Translations under genes and position numbers: made by a program | Source: an uncultured Lachnospiraceae bacterium | Lineage (GTDB): Bacteria > Bacillota > Clostridia > Lachnospirales > Lachnospiraceae | Assembly (NCBI GenBank): GCA_910588895.1 | Contig: CAJUSS010000152.1 | Span: forward strand, 1-8,164 | Reading direction: 5' to 3' | DNA length: 8,164 nucleotides | Shown: in pieces, positions 6,967 to 8,164 of the stretch | Numbering within the stretch: the stretch's first letter is position 1 | Layout: every line of letters starts with the position of its first letter | The notes under the pieces: model-generated | The model's database searches: none | What the model was told of the DNA's origin: nothing | The model's input: only the letters and a program-made list of their open reading frames with translations

Positions 6967-7075
6967 ATTATCACATCATTGAGGATGGGAAAGAAGTTTC
7001 CATATTCGGAAATAGAGGTGCGTCGGGCAGGATGGTCTGTCGTTCAAAGATCTTGTGTATTTAACTGACGGTTCA

Positions 7076-7104
7076 ATGACATTTTTCGCGCCTTGTAGTA
7101 CAAT
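7076..7104 (+). promoter_or_regulatory. Sigma-A type promoter for the XRE gene
   Basis: ATGACA (7076-7081) and TACAAT (7099-7104) each match five of six consensus bases with exactly 17 bases between. Transcription would begin near 7111, about 35 bases before GTG 7146. This is the clearest promoter in the window. Confidence 0.7.
7093..7103. promoter_or_regulatory. Palindromic operator candidate over the -10 box
   Basis: TTGTA-G-TACAA is a perfect 11-base palindrome around one central base and covers all but the last base of the -10 element TACAAT. A bound dimer would block RNA polymerase. The arrangement suits autorepression by the XRE protein encoded just downstream or repression by the small HTH protein. 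Binding is inference. Confidence 0.5.
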
Positions 7105-7145
7105 AGGATCTAAGGATAAGATGATAGAAGGGATGTGAACGCGAG

Positions 7146-7853
7146 GTGATCTTAGGCCGAGAGACTGGGATGCGGATCAGGAACCTGCTGTCAGAGAAGA
7201 AGATCTCTGTCCGGGAGGTGCAGGAGAGATTGGGCCTCGAGAGTCCGCAGGCAGTGTATAAGTGGCTGCATGGGACCTCTCTTCCTGCATTGGACAATCT
7301 GCTGGTGCTGAGCCATATATTAGGGGTCAGGATGGAGGATATCCTGGTCTGGGAAGAGACCGACGGGTATCCGTTAGAGATAGGGAGGCGTGTTCTTAAA
7401 GAGACGAGGGAGCGGGCGGAAGATATGGGCCAGACAGGCTGTGCAGATGGAGCAGGACGGGCGGACAGGGCCGATCATATGGATGGGACAGACGGAGGGG
7501 AACGGGCAGACAGGATCAGAAGGCTCCGCCGGCAGGAGAGAACGGTACGTCTGCGCCATTTTCCGGATCTGCATGCCATGCTGCGGTGGCAGCAGAGGGC
7601 ACGGCTGACAGAGGAGCTGCGGCGGATCGTCTTAAGCCCGAGAGGAAATGCGGGACATGGAGCGGTCGAAAGGATAACAGGAGAGCAAGGAAGGGGGATG
7701 CTGCAGCGTGATCGGTGCAGAACGGATGGACATGGGAGAGACCGATATGGAAGGGATGGAAAAAGGAGTGCTGGAAGATACCCTGCTGCAATTGGCCACA
7801 AGGCTGCGGGAGCGGGCGTTCTGCCGTTATGTGAAAGACCGGCTGGATTATAA
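7146..7853 (+). CDS. XRE-family transcriptional regulator with long non-conserved tail
   Basis: The first 70 or so residues are an XRE/HTH_3 domain of the clostridial type: TGMRIRNLLSEKKISVREVQ, then LGLESPQAVYKWLHG as the recognition region, then LPALDNLLVLSHILGVRMEDIL. GTG 7146 is chosen because it is the only start codon between the upstream in-frame stop at 7125 and the domain, and family members carry a few residues ending in TGxRI; ATG 7170 is the alternative and would begin inside that motif. GAAGGG at 7127-7132 is 13 bases upstream, a long spacing. Residues about 98-120 are an Ala/Asp/Gly-rich stretch resembling the repeats in the DUF3829 lipoprotein. The Arg/Gly-rich C-terminus after about 7700 looks like out-of-frame translation and overlaps the next gene by about 107 bases, so the original stop may have been lost. 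It is preceded by its own promoter and operator-like palindrome. Confidence 0.75.
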   Translation: MILGRETGMRIRNLLSEKKISVREVQERLGLESPQAVYKWLHGTSLPALDNLLVLSHILGVRMEDILVWEETDGYPLEIGRRVLKETRERAEDMGQTGCADGAGRADRADHMDGTDGGERADRIRRLRRQERTVRLRHFPDLHAMLRWQQRARLTEELRRIVLSPRGNAGHGAVERITGEQGRGMLQRDRCRTDGHGRDRYGRDGKRSAGRYPAAIGHKAAGAGVLPLCERPAGL

Positions 7854-8079
7854 AGAGCTTTTGCAGGCCGCCTGTGAGGCAGAAAAAGGCTATTGTGATA
7901 TGGAGCTGACAAATGAGCAGCGGGAGCAGATCGATCTTCTGCTGGAGAGCCGGGCGAATGCGGAGGAGCGAGAACTGACCCTGACCTATGTGGCAGGGAT
8001 CTTGGACGGGGTGGCTTTTTTGCGGAAGCTGGGCTTTTTAGATATGTATGTGCAGGATGGACAAGAAAAAAGCTGCTAA
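7747..8079 (+). CDS. Small helical protein, DUF6809-like
   Basis: About 110 residues, predicted all-helical, no signal peptide or membrane segment; function unknown. ATG 7747 has GGAGAG at 7735-7740 six bases upstream; in-frame alternatives are GTG 7708, ATG 7726 and 7732 (longer) and ATG 7756 (shorter). The pattern LDYKELLQAACEAEKGY, then LTNEQREQIDLLLESRAN, then LTLTYVAGILDGVAFLRKLG resembles small Firmicute proteins I recall as DUF6809, in which a last helix rich in small residues (FxxGFrLG) is conserved. It begins inside the end of the XRE frame, which suggests cotranscription and translational coupling with it. Its stop codon, TAA 8077-8079, lies at the loop of the terminator. The family name is tentative; that it is a real gene is much surer, given its composition and the ribosome site. 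Confidence 0.72.
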   Translation: MEGMEKGVLEDTLLQLATRLRERAFCRYVKDRLDYKELLQAACEAEKGYCDMELTNEQREQIDLLLESRANAEERELTLTYVAGILDGVAFLRKLGFLDMYVQDGQEKSC

Positions 8080-8095
8080 ATAAGCAGCTTTTTTC
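8065..8095. terminator. Perfect bidirectional terminator
   Basis: GAAAAAAGCTGCT (8065-8077) pairs with AGCAGCTTTTTTC (8083-8095) around a five-base loop. A-run and T-run flank the GC core on both sides, so it works in either direction, ending the XRE/DUF6809-like transcript and the facing tRNA transcript. The stop codon of the small protein begins on the last stem base. Confidence 0.92.
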
Positions 8096-8101
8096 TTAGA
8101 G

Positions 8102-8164
8102 TGGAGACGACAGGACTCGAACCTGCGACCCTCTACACGTCAAGCAGATGCTCTCCCAGCTGAG
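8102..8164 (-). tRNA. tRNA-Val (GAC anticodon), 5' end cut off by window
   Basis: On the minus strand the window holds the D arm (CTCAGCTGGGAGAGC), an anticodon arm TCTGC-TTGACGT-GTAGA with anticodon GAC, variable GGGTC, the T arm GCAGG-TTCGAGT-CCTGT, the 3' acceptor strand CGTCTCC and discriminator A at 8102. The anticodon reads GUC valine codons. CCA is not encoded, so it must be added after transcription. About ten 5' bases lie outside the window. Confidence 0.92.

Noticed and set aside
6876..7064. A 62-codon open frame on the plus strand between the two HTH genes
   Set aside because: No ribosome site, no recognisable family, overlaps the HTH start and contains the hairpin at 6942-6966.
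6662..7853. Prophage or integrative element suggested by two XRE-type regulators
   Set aside because: No integrase, structural gene or attachment-site repeat visible; the tRNA at the right edge shows no duplicated 3' end in the window.
1..8164. Abundance of GATC words
   Set aside because: Largely explained by frequent ATC isoleucine and GAT aspartate codons; I did not count it against expectation.

Overview
The window looks like chromosome of a moderately GC-rich Firmicute, most likely a gut Lachnospiraceae-type clostridium. This is inferred from the protein families, purine-rich ribosome binding sites (AGGAGG-type), sigma-A-like promoter spacing, and a tRNA gene without an encoded CCA. No mobile element, CRISPR array or rRNA is visible. 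I cannot name the species from sequence alone.

Layout. The left edge holds the 3' three-quarters of a uridine phosphorylase gene (+). It is followed by a 659-residue lipoprotein (+) with a FecR domain, a Thr/Glu/Pro/Ala-rich repeat linker and a C-terminal DxDxDG segment. Directly behind it lies a second, decayed copy of the same lipoprotein (+). This copy has lost the FecR region and an internal segment, and is shifted in frame at the deletion joint and again near a run of six C. It ends at a strong hairpin that can serve both strands. Facing it is a histidine phosphatase gene (-). Back to back with that, over a 148-base gap, is a 408-residue DUF3829 (YiiG-like) lipoprotein (+).

After a 190-base gap containing a large inverted repeat with a competing partner comes a DsbA/FrnE-type thiol oxidoreductase (+). 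Its 3' end overlaps, tail to tail, a 73-residue Cro/C1-type HTH gene (-). That HTH gene is arranged back to back, over 262 bases, with a second XRE-type regulator (+). The second regulator has a near-consensus promoter whose -10 box is covered by an 11-base palindrome. The XRE reading frame overlaps the start of a small all-helical protein (DUF6809-like). The stop codon of this gene sits in the loop of a perfect bidirectional terminator, which it shares with a tRNA-Val(GAC) gene (-) cut off by the right edge.

How it works together. This is not one pathway. The common thread is surface lipoproteins (three, one broken) plus small DNA-binding regulators. The most unusual parts are the decaying tandem FecR lipoprotein pair, the tail-to-tail and back-to-back arrangement of dsbA, HTH and XRE with apparent operator-like palindromes, and Gly/Asp/Ala-rich insertions in several unrelated proteins. 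I do not see clear evidence of a wholly new biological system.
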